64,000 nt of DNA from Oceaniglobus roseus. Lineage in GTDB: Bacteria; Pseudomonadota; Alphaproteobacteria; Rhodobacterales; Rhodobacteraceae. Below the pieces are notes generated by a model. The model ran no database searches, was not told the DNA's origin, and was given only the letters and a program-made list of their open reading frames with translations. The DNA lies in assembly GCF_002869745.1 (NCBI RefSeq), contig NZ_PNOS01000015.1, positions 1 to 64,000 on the forward strand, in the 5' to 3' direction. Of this stretch, positions 1 to 8,796 are shown in pieces (the first letter of the stretch is position 1; each line of letters starts with the position of its first letter). The translations under genes were made by a program, and so were the position numbers.

Positions 1-957
1 CCAGCGCTCGACCACCGCGCCGCCGCGCCCGCCCGCCGCGGTCCAGCGCGCGCCCGCCGCCGCCACGGCCAGTTCCAAGGCACGCCACAGCGCCAGCGTC
101 GCCACCACCAGCCCGAGTTGCAGCATCGCCCCCGCCGCCGCGCGGAACCGCAGCGCGAGGTCGGGGTCGTGCATCCACCGCACCACCTGCACCGACAGCG
201 ACGGCGGCGTGTTCGGCCCGAGGATGATGGCGACGTCCACCACCGACATGGAATAGGCGAGCACGGCATAGACCGGCAGGCGGATCTGGCGATACACGGC
301 GGGAAACACCGTCTTCAGCCATCCCGTGACGCGGCCGTAGCCAAGCGCGCGCGCCACCGTCAGGCTTTGCGCCGGGCGCGCCTGGGTCAGCGCGGCCAGC
401 GTCATCAGCATCAGGAACGGCATCTCCTTTGCGACCAGCCCGAGGATCAGCGCGATCCCGACCGGATCCTGCACGATCAGCAGGTCCGGCGGCCTGTCCC
501 ACCCCGTCGCCCAGGGCGAGAGTGCCCGGGCGATCCAGCCCGAGGGCGCGATCAGGAAGGCCAGCCCGAAGGCCGCGGCGGCATGGGGAACGGAAAGGAG
601 CGGCGACAGCACCCGCTCGACCGTGCGGAAGGCCCGGGTGCCGGCCCAGCCGGCGGCGATCAGCATGACAAGGCCCAGGGACAGCGCCGTGGCGGCCAGC
701 CCGACGCCGACGCTCAGCGCCGAGGCGGCGCGCAAGCCGGGCCAGGCGAGAAGGTCGGCGAAGGGCGCCAGAGTCAGTTCCGCGCCGCCGAGCGCGGGCA
801 TGTAGCCGAGCGCCGGGGCGAGCGTGCCCAGCAACCCCGCCCCGATCGGCCCGATCAGCGCGGCCAGCGTCAGCGCCGGGGCCCAGGGCAGAAGCCGCGG
901 ACGCCCGGGCACGGGGCGCACAAGCCCCGAAAGCCCTGCGTCGCGGACGCCCGTCAC
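1..957 (-). CDS. ynjC: ABC transporter permease, YnjC-like (3' end off window)
   Basis: Inner-membrane permease of a YnjBCD-type binding-protein-dependent importer. The frame is open from a GTG at 957 to the window edge (319 codons), so the C-terminus is missing. YnjC proteins are about 500 residues with two fused permease halves, and only the first part is visible. The translation is a run of hydrophobic segments rich in Ala, Leu and Gly. A loop with ...GYGRVTGWLKTVFPAVYRQ lies between two hydrophobic stretches and looks like the EAA-type coupling loop. The start lies one base after the stop of the binding-protein gene, so the two are translationally coupled. The substrate of the YnjBCD family is not firmly established, and no ATPase (YnjD) lies inside the window. 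Confidence 0.7.
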   Translation of the reverse strand, partial: MTGVRDAGLSGLVRPVPGRPRLLPWAPALTLAALIGPIGAGLLGTLAPALGYMPALGGAELTLAPFADLLAWPGLRAASALSVGVGLAATALSLGLVMLIAAGWAGTRAFRTVERVLSPLLSVPHAAAAFGLAFLIAPSGWIARALSPWATGWDRPPDLLIVQDPVGIALILGLVAKEMPFLMLMTLAALTQARPAQSLTVARALGYGRVTGWLKTVFPAVYRQIRLPVYAVLAYSMSVVDVAIILGPNTPPSLSVQVVRWMHDPDLALRFRAAAGAMLQLGLVVATLALWRALELAVAAAGARWTAAGGRGGAVVERW

Positions 958-958
958 C

Positions 959-2179
959 TTACTCCGCCACGCCGTAGCGGCGGGTCCAGTCCTCTTCCAG
1001 ACGGGTCATCCAGCTTGGATGCGGCTCGGGCAGCGTCTCGCCCAGGTCGGCCGGGGACAAGGTCGCGACGCCCAGTTCGATGCCGTCGAACAGCGCCCGG
1101 CCCGCGTCGTCCAGCCGATCCATGGCCAGGATCGTGCCGCTGCCCCAGACCGCCGGGTCCTGCTTGCGCGCCTGCGCCTCAGGCGACATCAGGAAGTTCG
1201 CCACGACCATGGCCCCCGCCGCCGCGTTGGCGTTGTAGGGAATGGCGAGGAAGCTCGCGTTGCCGATGGTGCCGCCGTCCAGAACATAGGTGCGCACCGT
1301 GTCCTGAAGCTCGAAATTGGCGATCGCGTTCGAGGCTTCGTTGGGGTTGAAGCTCGGCGCGATGTCGATCTCGCCGTCCGCCATCAGCTGGATCAGCCGC
1401 GGCCCGCTCTGCGGATAGGCCTTGCCGGAGCGCCAGAGGTTCGGCGTCAGCGCGTCGAGATAGGACCAGAGCGGCGCAGTCGCCGCCTCGTAATCCGCAT
1501 CCTCCACCGGCTTCTGCAGCACGGCGGGATCCGGAGTCAGCCCCATCAGCGCCTGTTTCAGGAAGGTCGAGCCCAGGAAATCCGGCGGCTGCGGAAAGGC
1601 GAAGCGACCCGGATGGGCCGCCGCCCAGTCGCCGAGGGCTGCGATGCTCTTCGGCGGAGCGTCGACCCGGTCGGTATCGTGGAAGAACACGACCTGCGCC
1701 ATGCCCCAAGGCGCCTCCAGCCCGTCGGTCGGGATGGTGAAATCGGTATCGACCGCGGGATTGGCGGCGGGATCGACGTACTGCCAGTTCGGCAGGTCCG
1801 TGACCCAGGGGCCGAACAGCAGGTCCTGCGCCTTCATCGCCGCGAAGTTCTCGCCGTTGATCCAGATCAGGTCCACCGCGCCGCCCGTGTCCTGCCCGGC
1901 CGCGCGTTCCGCGATCACCCGGCTGACCGCCTCGGCGGTGTCCGACAGCTTCACATGCTCCAGCGTCACGCCGAAGCGGTCCTGCACCTGTTCCGCGGTC
2001 CAGGCGATATAGTCGTTCACCGTGTTCGACCCGCCCCAGGCGTTGAAATACACGGTCTGCCCCCGCGCCGCCTCCAGCACCGCATCCCAGTCGGCGGGAT
2101 CGGGCGACTGCGCCCCCGCGCCCGTCGCCAGCGCCGCCGCGGCCAGAAGCCCCCGCACCATGTTTCCGATCATCCGCAC
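959..2179 (-). CDS. ynjB: Periplasmic substrate-binding protein, YnjB-like
   Basis: Solute-binding component for the adjacent permease, about 406 residues. It has an N-terminal hydrophobic signal ending near ...GAGAQ (residue 23). The mature part begins with VYFNAWGGSNTVNDYI and has LIWINGENF, both characteristic of YnjB proteins. The length matches the family (about 390 residues). The frame opens with GTG at 2179; an in-frame ATG lies at 2173, and the purine-rich GGAAGG upstream could serve either. It follows the radical SAM gene by 74 bp on the same strand, so it could belong to the long minus-strand array that begins with the DeoR gene, or have its own promoter. The substrate is unknown. 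Confidence 0.8.
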   Translation of the reverse strand: MRMIGNMVRGLLAAAALATGAGAQSPDPADWDAVLEAARGQTVYFNAWGGSNTVNDYIAWTAEQVQDRFGVTLEHVKLSDTAEAVSRVIAERAAGQDTGGAVDLIWINGENFAAMKAQDLLFGPWVTDLPNWQYVDPAANPAVDTDFTIPTDGLEAPWGMAQVVFFHDTDRVDAPPKSIAALGDWAAAHPGRFAFPQPPDFLGSTFLKQALMGLTPDPAVLQKPVEDADYEAATAPLWSYLDALTPNLWRSGKAYPQSGPRLIQLMADGEIDIAPSFNPNEASNAIANFELQDTVRTYVLDGGTIGNASFLAIPYNANAAAGAMVVANFLMSPEAQARKQDPAVWGSGTILAMDRLDDAGRALFDGIELGVATLSPADLGETLPEPHPSWMTRLEEDWTRRYGVAE

Positions 2180-2253
2180 CGTCCGCCTTCCATCCTGAAA
2201 TTGACCCCACGTACCGGACCGCCCGGCCGGGCGCCAGCGCGACGCGCCAAGGG

Positions 2254-3324
2254 CTACTCGGCCGCCTGCAAGGCGGCCAGCCGTTCGCTGCGCAGCCGCT
2301 CGATCTCCGGGCCCAGCACCTTGCGGTGGAAGCTGTCGCAGCCGATGCAGAGGTTGCGGTAGGGCTCGCCGTTCGGCTTCACCGTCCGCGACTCCTCCAG
2401 GAACCGCGCCAGGTCCCAGCCGTGGGAGGTGCCCATCCGCTCGGGATGGCCGGCCGCGATGGCCTCGAACGCCGGATGACCAACGAGACTGTCCAGAATG
2501 GCTTCCAGCCGCTCTTCCCGCAGGTTGCCGAGGGGCACCGCCGTCTTCAGGCAGCAGGGAAACACGTCGCCGTTCGGATCGATCGACACTTCCGAGCCCG
2601 AGAAGCCGCGGTTGAGGAAGTTCAGCCCCCCAGACCAGGCGTTGCAGAAGTTGTCCAGGATCGTCGCCTTCGACAGCGAGTTCTCCCAGGCCCGGCCCCG
2701 CGGCCAGATCTTTCCGATCCAGGCATCCTCGGTCGCGCCGAAGAAGGAATAGACCGGGGTGTCGCGCGCCTGGTCCGACCAGTCGCGCACGGTGACGCCC
2801 AAAACGCTGTCGCGCATCCCCGCCGCCTCGAACATTTCGCGCAGCCGCTCCTGCAGCGGCACCCGCTTCTCGCCTTCCATGCCGACGTGGAAATCGTCCA
2901 TCCCCGCGCAGGAGATCATCCAGACCCCGCGCGCCAGCAGGTCATCGACGATGGCGGGCGTCACCAGATCGCCGGTCGTCTGCACGATCACCCGCACCCC
3001 CTGCCCCGCATATTTCGCCTGCATCGCCTCCAGCGCGGGATAGAGCACCTCCTCGCGCACCGGATCGACCAGAACCTCGCCCCCTGCGACGATGATCCGC
3101 CCGGGCCGCGCGACATAGCCGCCGGGCTCGGTCTCCGACGGGGCGGACAGGTCGAGGTAACGCAGCTCGTCGGGAAGGTTGGCGATCACCCGGGGGAAGG
3201 TCGCCTTCGCCTCGTCGACGACACCGCGCAGGGCGCCGCGCACGTAGGGGCGGAACCGGGATTCGTAGCAGTGCTTGCACTTGCGGTGACAGGCCCAGCT
3301 GAGGACGTAATATATGCTCTCCAT
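2254..3324 (-). CDS. Radical SAM/SPASM-like protein
   Basis: Predicted radical S-adenosylmethionine enzyme of 356 residues. The cluster motif is CHRKCKHC (Cys12, Cys16, Cys19, the CxxxCxxC pattern). Further cysteines occur late: FPCC near residue 280 and LCIGC near residue 330, with spacing resembling SPASM/twitch auxiliary-cluster domains. The start is the ATG at 3324, because residues upstream of it in the same frame are an out-of-frame reading of the HAD gene and lack family character. It lies 89 bp after the HAD phosphatase stop, same strand. No substrate peptide gene was seen nearby. The reaction is unknown; the neighbours suggest, but do not show, a link to phosphorus metabolism. Confidence 0.75.
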   Translation of the reverse strand: MESIYYVLSWACHRKCKHCYESRFRPYVRGALRGVVDEAKATFPRVIANLPDELRYLDLSAPSETEPGGYVARPGRIIVAGGEVLVDPVREEVLYPALEAMQAKYAGQGVRVIVQTTGDLVTPAIVDDLLARGVWMISCAGMDDFHVGMEGEKRVPLQERLREMFEAAGMRDSVLGVTVRDWSDQARDTPVYSFFGATEDAWIGKIWPRGRAWENSLSKATILDNFCNAWSGGLNFLNRGFSGSEVSIDPNGDVFPCCLKTAVPLGNLREERLEAILDSLVGHPAFEAIAAGHPERMGTSHGWDLARFLEESRTVKPNGEPYRNLCIGCDSFHRKVLGPEIERLRSERLAALQAAE

Positions 3325-3413
3325 GCCCCGGACCCTAGACGTTTCGCGGACCGAGGCAAGGCTGGCGCCGCCTGTGTGACGGTGCTTCACGTCTTCGTCA
3401 GGCCGCACCTTTC

Positions 3414-4319
3414 TCAGGGACGGTCGACCACGAAGTCCGGGACGATTCCCGTGGTCTCGATGGCCCTTGCCACGTCCTGCCCGGCGAAGAAGCCGTAATC
3501 GGCCACGAGGGCAGAGGCGACGCCCGCCGTCTGCGCGCCGAGGATATCGGTGTGCAGGCTGTCGCCCACCATCAGCACCCGCCCCCGGTCCACCGGCCCG
3601 AGCCGCGCGAAGGCGATGTCGAAGATGTTGCCGAAGGGCTTGCCGAAGAACCGGGGGCTCACCCCCGTCCGGTCGGCGAGGCGGTGCGCGAAATGCCCGG
3701 GCTCGGTCGAGAATCCGACCTCGCGCGGGGCCACGATGTCGGGGTTGCCGACCAGCACCGGGCGGGGCCTCTCGGCCAGCGCGGACTCGAGCAGCGCCTG
3801 CCGTTCCTCGGTCCACGCCGCGCTGCCGATCATCAGGAACCCGTCGACCGAACCATAGGTCTCCGGATCCTCCTCCAGGTAAGTCAGGCGCAGCCCCTCC
3901 AGGTCGCGCAGCCCGGTGCTGCGCGTCGCCATCAGCCCCCAGTGGATGTCCCGCTGCCCGTCCAGCCCGGCCAGCAGCGTCACCCGGCTGGTGATGACGT
4001 CCTCGGGCAGGAAGTCGAAGCCCAGCCGGTGGTATTTCTCCATCAGCGCGGCATGGGGATAGCCCGCGGCATTGGACACCACCAGCACCCGCTTGCCCGC
4101 GGCCTTCAGTCCCGCGATCCGCTCGCGCGTGCCGGGGATCGCCGTCTCTCCGATGTTCAGCACCCCGAAGGCGTCCAGAAGGAACACGTCGAAGGCCTCG
4201 GCCACGTCGTCGAGGGTGGCGATGCGACGGAACGTCCGGTGCGGCGGCACGGCCACCGGCAGCCGGTGGCGCACCCCCTCGTAGGCGGCCAGCGCCTGCT
4301 CTGCTGTCAGCGCGTTCAG
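3414..4319 (-). CDS. HAD-superfamily (class IIA) hydrolase
   Basis: Probable cytoplasmic phosphatase, about 300 residues, of the HAD class IIA type (NagD/TIGR01459-like). Visible motifs are VFLLDAFGVL (nucleophile Asp, motif I), VLVVSNAAGY (motif II), GKPFGNIFD (Lys motif III) and MVGDSLHTDILGA (motif IV). The start is uncertain. A CTG at 4319 overlaps the permease stop in the manner of a coupled start and gives 301 residues; the first conventional start is GTG at 4274 (286 residues). It directly follows two phnE genes, so it may dephosphorylate an imported organophosphate, but this is inference. Confidence 0.8.
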   Translation of the reverse strand: MNALTAEQALAAYEGVRHRLPVAVPPHRTFRRIATLDDVAEAFDVFLLDAFGVLNIGETAIPGTRERIAGLKAAGKRVLVVSNAAGYPHAALMEKYHRLGFDFLPEDVITSRVTLLAGLDGQRDIHWGLMATRSTGLRDLEGLRLTYLEEDPETYGSVDGFLMIGSAAWTEERQALLESALAERPRPVLVGNPDIVAPREVGFSTEPGHFAHRLADRTGVSPRFFGKPFGNIFDIAFARLGPVDRGRVLMVGDSLHTDILGAQTAGVASALVADYGFFAGQDVARAIETTGIVPDFVVDRP

Positions 4320-5131
4320 ATGATCGCCCCCCGGACCTTGGCCGAGACCCATTCGCTGATGACGACGGCGGCGAGGATCACCAGCAGGATCAGGCTGACC
4401 TGCGGCCAGGCCAGCACGTTCAGCGAGGACGACAGCTGCAACCCGATGCCCCCGGCCCCGACCAGCCCCAGCACGGTGGATTCCCGAATGTTGATGTCCC
4501 AGCGGAACACGGCGATCCCGGCGAAGGCGGGCAGGATCTGCGGCACGATGCCATAGGCCATGACCTGCCAGCGGCTTGCCCCGGTGGCCGAGATCGCCTC
4601 GACCTGGGTCGCGTCGATCTCCTCGATCGCCTCGTAGAGCAGTTTCGCGCAGAAGCCGATCGAGCGGATCGCGATGGCGACCACCCCGGCGAAGACCCCG
4701 GGCCCGATGATCGCGATCAGCAGCAGCGCCCAGATCAGCGAGTTGATCGACCGCGTCGCCACGATGATAAGCAGCGCCACCGGCCGCACGAACAGCGCCG
4801 AGGGCGTGGTGTTGCGCGCGGCGAGGAACGCCACCGGCACGGCGAGGCAGAGCGAGATCATGGTGCCGAGCGTGGCGATGTTCAACGTGTCCCAGATCGG
4901 CCGTCCGAGCCGCGCGATGTATTCCCACTTCGGCGGCGTCGCCCGGTCCCAGATGTCGCCCGCGATCCGCGGCGCGTCCCAGACGAAGAACCATGTCGTC
5001 GACTCGCTGATCTTCTGCCAGCAGACGGCGAAGACGACGAGCCCGATCAGCCAGCCGATCCAGCGCACCAGCCTTTCGCCCATGGTGCGGCGCTGCCAGA
5101 CCTGTGCGCCCCCGCGTTCCAGCACCGGCAT
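4316..5131 (-). CDS. phnE: Phosphonate/phosphate ABC transporter permease PhnE (second copy)
   Basis: Inner-membrane permease of 271 residues with about six hydrophobic segments. The EAA loop is AISATGASRWQVMAYGIVPQ, and the PhnE signature [15 protein letters not shown] follows near residue 230. The start ATG at 5131 overlaps the preceding permease stop (TAATG). It pairs with the next PhnE to form a heterodimeric channel for the PhnC ATPase and PhnD binding protein. Tandem phnE genes are common in alphaproteobacteria. Confidence 0.9.
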   Translation of the reverse strand: MPVLERGGAQVWQRRTMGERLVRWIGWLIGLVVFAVCWQKISESTTWFFVWDAPRIAGDIWDRATPPKWEYIARLGRPIWDTLNIATLGTMISLCLAVPVAFLAARNTTPSALFVRPVALLIIVATRSINSLIWALLLIAIIGPGVFAGVVAIAIRSIGFCAKLLYEAIEEIDATQVEAISATGASRWQVMAYGIVPQILPAFAGIAVFRWDINIRESTVLGLVGAGGIGLQLSSSLNVLAWPQVSLILLVILAAVVISEWVSAKVRGAII

Positions 5132-5946
5132 TACTGCACCCTCGCCCGGATGACGCCCGAGAGGTACTCCAGCGCCATCACGATGCCGATGATCAGGATC
5201 AGGATCGCCGCCGCGGTGTCGTATTCGTAGCGGTCGAAGGCGGTGTTCAGCGTCGCCCCGATCCCCCCGGCGCCGACCAGCCCGAGGATCGCGCTTTCGC
5301 GGAAGTTGATGTCGATGCGGTACATGGAAAGCCCGACGAGCCGCGGCATCACCTGCGGCTGGACGCCGTAGTTGATCCATTGCAGCCACTTGGCACCGCT
5401 CGCCCTGATCGCCTCGGCCTGGGAGCGGTCCATCGCCTCGATATCCTCGGCCAGCAGCTTCGACAGGAAGCCGATGGTCGCGAAGGACAGGGTCAGGAAG
5501 CCGGCCAGCGGGCCGAAGCCGAAGATCGCCACCAGCAGGATCGCGACGATGATCTCCTGAAGTGCCCGGCTGATGGCGACCAGCCCGCGGCAGATCACGT
5601 AGACCGGCAGCGGCGCGATGTTGCGTGCCGCGCCAAGGCCGATGGGAATGGAGATCGCGATGCCCACGACAGAGGCGGCGACGGTCATCACGATGCTCTC
5701 CAGGAGCCCGCTCCAGATGTCGCTCCAGCGCGAGACGAAATCGGGCCGGGTGAAGGACATCACGAAGGCCCAGCCCCGGTCCAGCCCCTCGTAGACCCGG
5801 CCCCAGTCGACGTCGATGGTGGCGAAGGCGGCGACGAGATAGACCGCGAAGCCGAGAAGCAGCGTCCAGCGCAGCCAGGCCCGCCGGACCAGCGGCGGCT
5901 TGCGCCAGGCGGTGCCCAGCATGTCGTCCAGCTCCCGGTGGCTCAT
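5131..5946 (-). CDS. phnE: Phosphonate/phosphate ABC transporter permease PhnE (first copy)
   Basis: Inner-membrane permease, 271 residues. It carries the EAA-type loop [20 protein letters not shown] and the PhnE signature [15 protein letters not shown] near residue 220. The ATG at 5946 overlaps the phnC stop by four bases (ATGA), so phnC and this gene are coupled. The two PhnE proteins share the signature region but are otherwise clearly diverged, consistent with an old duplication rather than a recent one. Confidence 0.9.
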   Translation of the reverse strand: MSHRELDDMLGTAWRKPPLVRRAWLRWTLLLGFAVYLVAAFATIDVDWGRVYEGLDRGWAFVMSFTRPDFVSRWSDIWSGLLESIVMTVAASVVGIAISIPIGLGAARNIAPLPVYVICRGLVAISRALQEIIVAILLVAIFGFGPLAGFLTLSFATIGFLSKLLAEDIEAMDRSQAEAIRASGAKWLQWINYGVQPQVMPRLVGLSMYRIDINFRESAILGLVGAGGIGATLNTAFDRYEYDTAAAILILIIGIVMALEYLSGVIRARVQ

Positions 5947-6737
5947 TCCGCGGCCTCGATCTCTTCCTCGTCCTCGACCTTGCGGATCGTAGCCTCCCAG
6001 TCCTCGGCGCCGTAGATCTCGGTCAGCTTGTCCGGCGTCAGCCCGTTCGGCCCGCCGTCATAGACGATCTCGCCGAAACGCAGCCCCACCACCCGCGGCA
6101 CGAACATCTGTGCCAGCGCGACGTCGTGGATGTTGATGATCGCGGCCAGCCCCCGCTCGGCGCAAAGCTCGGTGATCAGCCGCATGATCTGGCGGCTGGT
6201 CTTCGGGTCGAGCGAGGCCGTGGGCTCGTCCACCAGCAGAAGCTTCGGATTCTGGATCAGCGCCCGGCAGATCCCGACCCGCTGTCGCTGCCCGCCCGAC
6301 AGCTCGTCCGCCCGCTTGTCGGCCATGTGCAGAAGGCCCACCCGGTCGAGCAGGCGGAACGCCTCGTCCACGTCGCTTTGCGGAAACCGCCGCAGGAAGC
6401 TGCGCCAGAATCCGACATAGCCCAGCCGCCCCGAAAGCACGTTCTCCATCACCGTCAGCCGCTCGACCAGCGCGTATTCCTGGAAGATCATCCCCATCTC
6501 GCGCCGCGCCTTCCTCAGCGCACCGGCGCCCAGATGCGTCAACTCGGTGTCGTCCAGCCAGACCTCGCCGCCCGTCGGCTCGACCAGCCGGTTGATGCAG
6601 CGGATCAGGGTGGACTTGCCCGCGCCCGACGGCCCGATCAGCGCCAGCACCTGGCCCTTGGGCACGTCGAGGCCGATGCCCTTCAGCGCCTGGTCGCCGG
6701 TCCTGTAGGTCTTGGTGAGGTTCTTCAGACGCAGCAT
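5943..6737 (-). CDS. phnC: Phosphonate/phosphate ABC transporter ATPase PhnC
   Basis: Cytoplasmic ATPase of 264 residues that powers the PhnDEE importer. Motifs in order are Walker [10 protein letters not shown] near residue 35, a Q-loop in MIFQEY, signature LSGGQRQRV and Walker [13 protein letters not shown], with an H-loop His in NIHDVALA. The start chosen is ATG at 6737 ([11 protein letters not shown]), preceded by AAGGGCC at good distance; upstream in-frame residues look non-coding. It lies 60 bp after phnD, same strand. Confidence 0.92.
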   Translation of the reverse strand: MLRLKNLTKTYRTGDQALKGIGLDVPKGQVLALIGPSGAGKSTLIRCINRLVEPTGGEVWLDDTELTHLGAGALRKARREMGMIFQEYALVERLTVMENVLSGRLGYVGFWRSFLRRFPQSDVDEAFRLLDRVGLLHMADKRADELSGGQRQRVGICRALIQNPKLLLVDEPTASLDPKTSRQIMRLITELCAERGLAAIINIHDVALAQMFVPRVVGLRFGEIVYDGGPNGLTPDKLTEIYGAEDWEATIRKVEDEEEIEAAE

Positions 6738-6797
6738 GAAAGGCCCTTCGCAAGGGTGCAGGCGGGGCCGGTCCGGCCCCGCACGGTCAACCAAAGG

Positions 6798-7772
6798 TTA
6801 CTGGCAGGCGTAGGAAACGCCGTTCGCCGCGTCGATCTTGCGGATCACGTCCCAGAAATCCTTGTAGTTCATCTCGATGAACTGCTCCTCGCCGGATTTC
6901 TTGAACTCCTCCTGGAGCGAGCTGCCTTCCCAGTCGAAGGTGAAGAACGCATCCTTGATCTGCTCCTGAAGCTCGGGCTTCAGGTTGTAGACCACGCCGA
7001 AGCCGGTCGTCGGGAAGGTCTGCGACTTGTAGATCGACTTCACCTGCTCGGGCTGGATCACGTCCCGCTCGATCATCCGCTGCATGACAGAGTTGGCGAC
7101 GGCCCCGGCGGGATAGTCCTTGTTCGCCACGCCCAGCACCGTGTTGTCGTGCTTGCCCGAGAACACCGGTTCGAAATCCCGGCCCGCTTCCATGTCGTAG
7201 TCGCTCTTCAGGATCGCCGAGGGCGCCTTGAAGCCCGAGTTCGAGGTTTCGGACGAGAAGGCCAGCTGCTTGCCCTTGATGTCCTCGACCTTCTCGATGC
7301 CCGAGCCCGGATAGGTGATCAGTTCCATCTCGTAACCGAAATGGCCGTCCTTCGACGCCATGATCGTGAAGGGCCGGAAGCCCGCGCAGTTGACAGCCAG
7401 CGGGTTCGAGCCGGTGTTGAAGCCCGAGATGTGCAGCCGGCCCGAACGCATCGCCTCGATCTGCGCCGCGTTGCTCTGGACCGGGAAGAAGACGATCTCC
7501 TTGCCCGTCTTCTCGGCCAGGTAGTCGAGGAAATCGGACCAGGCCGTCTTGTAGACCGCGGGATCCTCGACCGGGGTGTAGGCGAAGATCAGCGTGTCGG
7601 GATCCAGCAGCTGGCTTTCGTCGGTGGGGATGTCGGCGACCATGTCGCCGTCGGCGTCGCAGTAGCGGTCGTCGAGGTCGCCGTGCGGGCAGTCCTGCGC
7701 GACGGCGCCGCCCGCCAGCGACATGAGGGCGACGGCGGACGCGCCGAACAGCAGTTTCAGATCGTGTTTCAT
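6798..7772 (-). CDS. phnD: Phosphonate/phosphate-binding protein PhnD
   Basis: Periplasmic solute-binding protein of 324 residues. A signal peptide ends at GGAVAQ (about residue 25). The mature N-terminus contains CDADGDMVADIP, an EF-hand-like Asp/Gly loop seen in this PhnD subgroup. The core has SGKHDNTVLGVAN and FPTTGFGVVYNLKPEL, typical of periplasmic phosphate/phosphonate-binding proteins. The start ATG at 7772 has a strong ribosome binding site (GGGAGGAAAGA). The gene stands between the DeoR regulator and phnC and is probably the first transporter gene of the operon. The ligand could be phosphonate, phosphite, phosphate or an organophosphate; sequence alone does not decide. Confidence 0.9.
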   Translation of the reverse strand: MKHDLKLLFGASAVALMSLAGGAVAQDCPHGDLDDRYCDADGDMVADIPTDESQLLDPDTLIFAYTPVEDPAVYKTAWSDFLDYLAEKTGKEIVFFPVQSNAAQIEAMRSGRLHISGFNTGSNPLAVNCAGFRPFTIMASKDGHFGYEMELITYPGSGIEKVEDIKGKQLAFSSETSNSGFKAPSAILKSDYDMEAGRDFEPVFSGKHDNTVLGVANKDYPAGAVANSVMQRMIERDVIQPEQVKSIYKSQTFPTTGFGVVYNLKPELQEQIKDAFFTFDWEGSSLQEEFKKSGEEQFIEMNYKDFWDVIRKIDAANGVSYACQ

Positions 7773-7821
7773 TCTTTCCTCCCTTGGGTGCGGCTTTTCC
7801 GCCGCGTCTGGTTTTCGCCTA

Positions 7822-8628
7822 TCAGGAGCCGGGACAGACGAGGATGTCCACCCCCGCGCCCTCGATCGCACTCAGAAGTTCGCCCCGCGGCTTCCGGTCG
7901 GTCACGATCGAGGTCAGCTCTTCCATGTCGCCGACACGGGAAAACCCCTTGCGGTCGAACTTGTCGGAGTCGATCAGCAGGTGACGCTCGCGCGCCCGGG
8001 CGATCATCACCCGCTTGACCGCCGCGAAGCCGCGCACGGTTTCCGACGGCCCCTCGGCCGAGAAGCCCGAGGCGCCGATCAGGCAGCGGTCGACGCTGAA
8101 GCGCGCCAGGAACTCCAGCGTCTCGGTGCCGATCAGCGCGGATTCCGGCGGCAGGTATTCGCCCGGGCAAAGCAGCACCTGCGGCGTGCCGTGGCCGATG
8201 GTCATGGCGACGGGGATCGAGTTGGTGATGACGGTGCAGGGCGTGCCCAGCCAGGCCAGCGCGCGCGCCGCCTCGATCGTGGTCGAGCCCGAGTCGATCA
8301 TCACCGTCTCGCCTTCCCGCACCAGCTCGGCCGCGCGCTTCCCGATCCGCTCGCGCTCGGCGCCGCGGGCATTCGAGCGTTCGCTCAGTCCCGGGTAATG
8401 CCCCTGCACCGGCGCCGAGGCGCCCCCGTGGGCGCGGGAGATCAGCCCGTTCTGGGCCAGCGAGTCGAGGTCGCGACGCACCGTCTCGGTCGAGACGTCG
8501 AAGCGCTGCGCCAGCTCGCTGATCCGGACGTGGGGACGCAGCTTCAGTTCCAGCAGGATCTGGCGCCGCCGCTCGGATTTCCGGAGCTTCGCCCCGGTCT
8601 CCTTCCTGCCTGTGTCCACGTCCGCCAT
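7822..8628 (-). CDS. DeoR/GlpR-family transcriptional regulator
   Basis: Repressor-type regulator of 268 residues. The N-terminal DeoR helix-turn-helix (residues about 22-75) contains RISELAQRFDVSTETVRRDL and ends in the family marker RAHGGA. The C-terminal sugar-phosphate sensor (DeoRC) domain has the DSGST loop and a late motif RHLLIDSDKF, where this family usually has a similar Asp/His segment. Members sense phosphorylated metabolites. It is first in the minus-strand array and lies 49 bp before phnD, so it probably regulates the importer and itself. The divergent symporter gene starts 169 bp away and shares the intergenic region. Confidence 0.88.
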   Translation of the reverse strand: MADVDTGRKETGAKLRKSERRRQILLELKLRPHVRISELAQRFDVSTETVRRDLDSLAQNGLISRAHGGASAPVQGHYPGLSERSNARGAERERIGKRAAELVREGETVMIDSGSTTIEAARALAWLGTPCTVITNSIPVAMTIGHGTPQVLLCPGEYLPPESALIGTETLEFLARFSVDRCLIGASGFSAEGPSETVRGFAAVKRVMIARARERHLLIDSDKFDRKGFSRVGDMEELTSIVTDRKPRGELLSAIEGAGVDILVCPGS

Positions 8629-8679
8629 GGAGGTTCCCTCGGATTCCGGTCAAGTTTTGTGGTGTTTCACATTTAATTT

Positions 8680-8693
8680 CAACAATTTTGTTG
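8680..8693. promoter_or_regulatory. Candidate DeoR operator in divergent promoter
   Basis: Inverted repeat CAACAA-TT-TTGTTG inside an AT-rich island (8650-8710) that contrasts with the GC-rich surroundings. It sits between the divergent DeoR gene and the Na+/phosphate symporter gene, about 50 bp upstream of the DeoR start. A second weaker symmetry, GTG-N6-CAC at 8660-8671, is next to it. Symmetry and location support an operator; no binding data exist. Confidence 0.45.
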
Positions 8694-8796
8694 CAGTTGC
8701 CAATGTTCGGTGTTCAACTCGGGCAAACAAGGAAATTTTGCGGGCATTCGTCCGCGCGGCCATGCCGAAGCCGAAATTACACCGGGATAACGCCGA

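Noticed and set aside
3325-3413. Possible small precursor peptide gene next to the radical SAM protein
   Set aside because: No open frame with a ribosome binding site in the 89-bp gap, and upstream in-frame residues belong to a shifted reading of the HAD gene.
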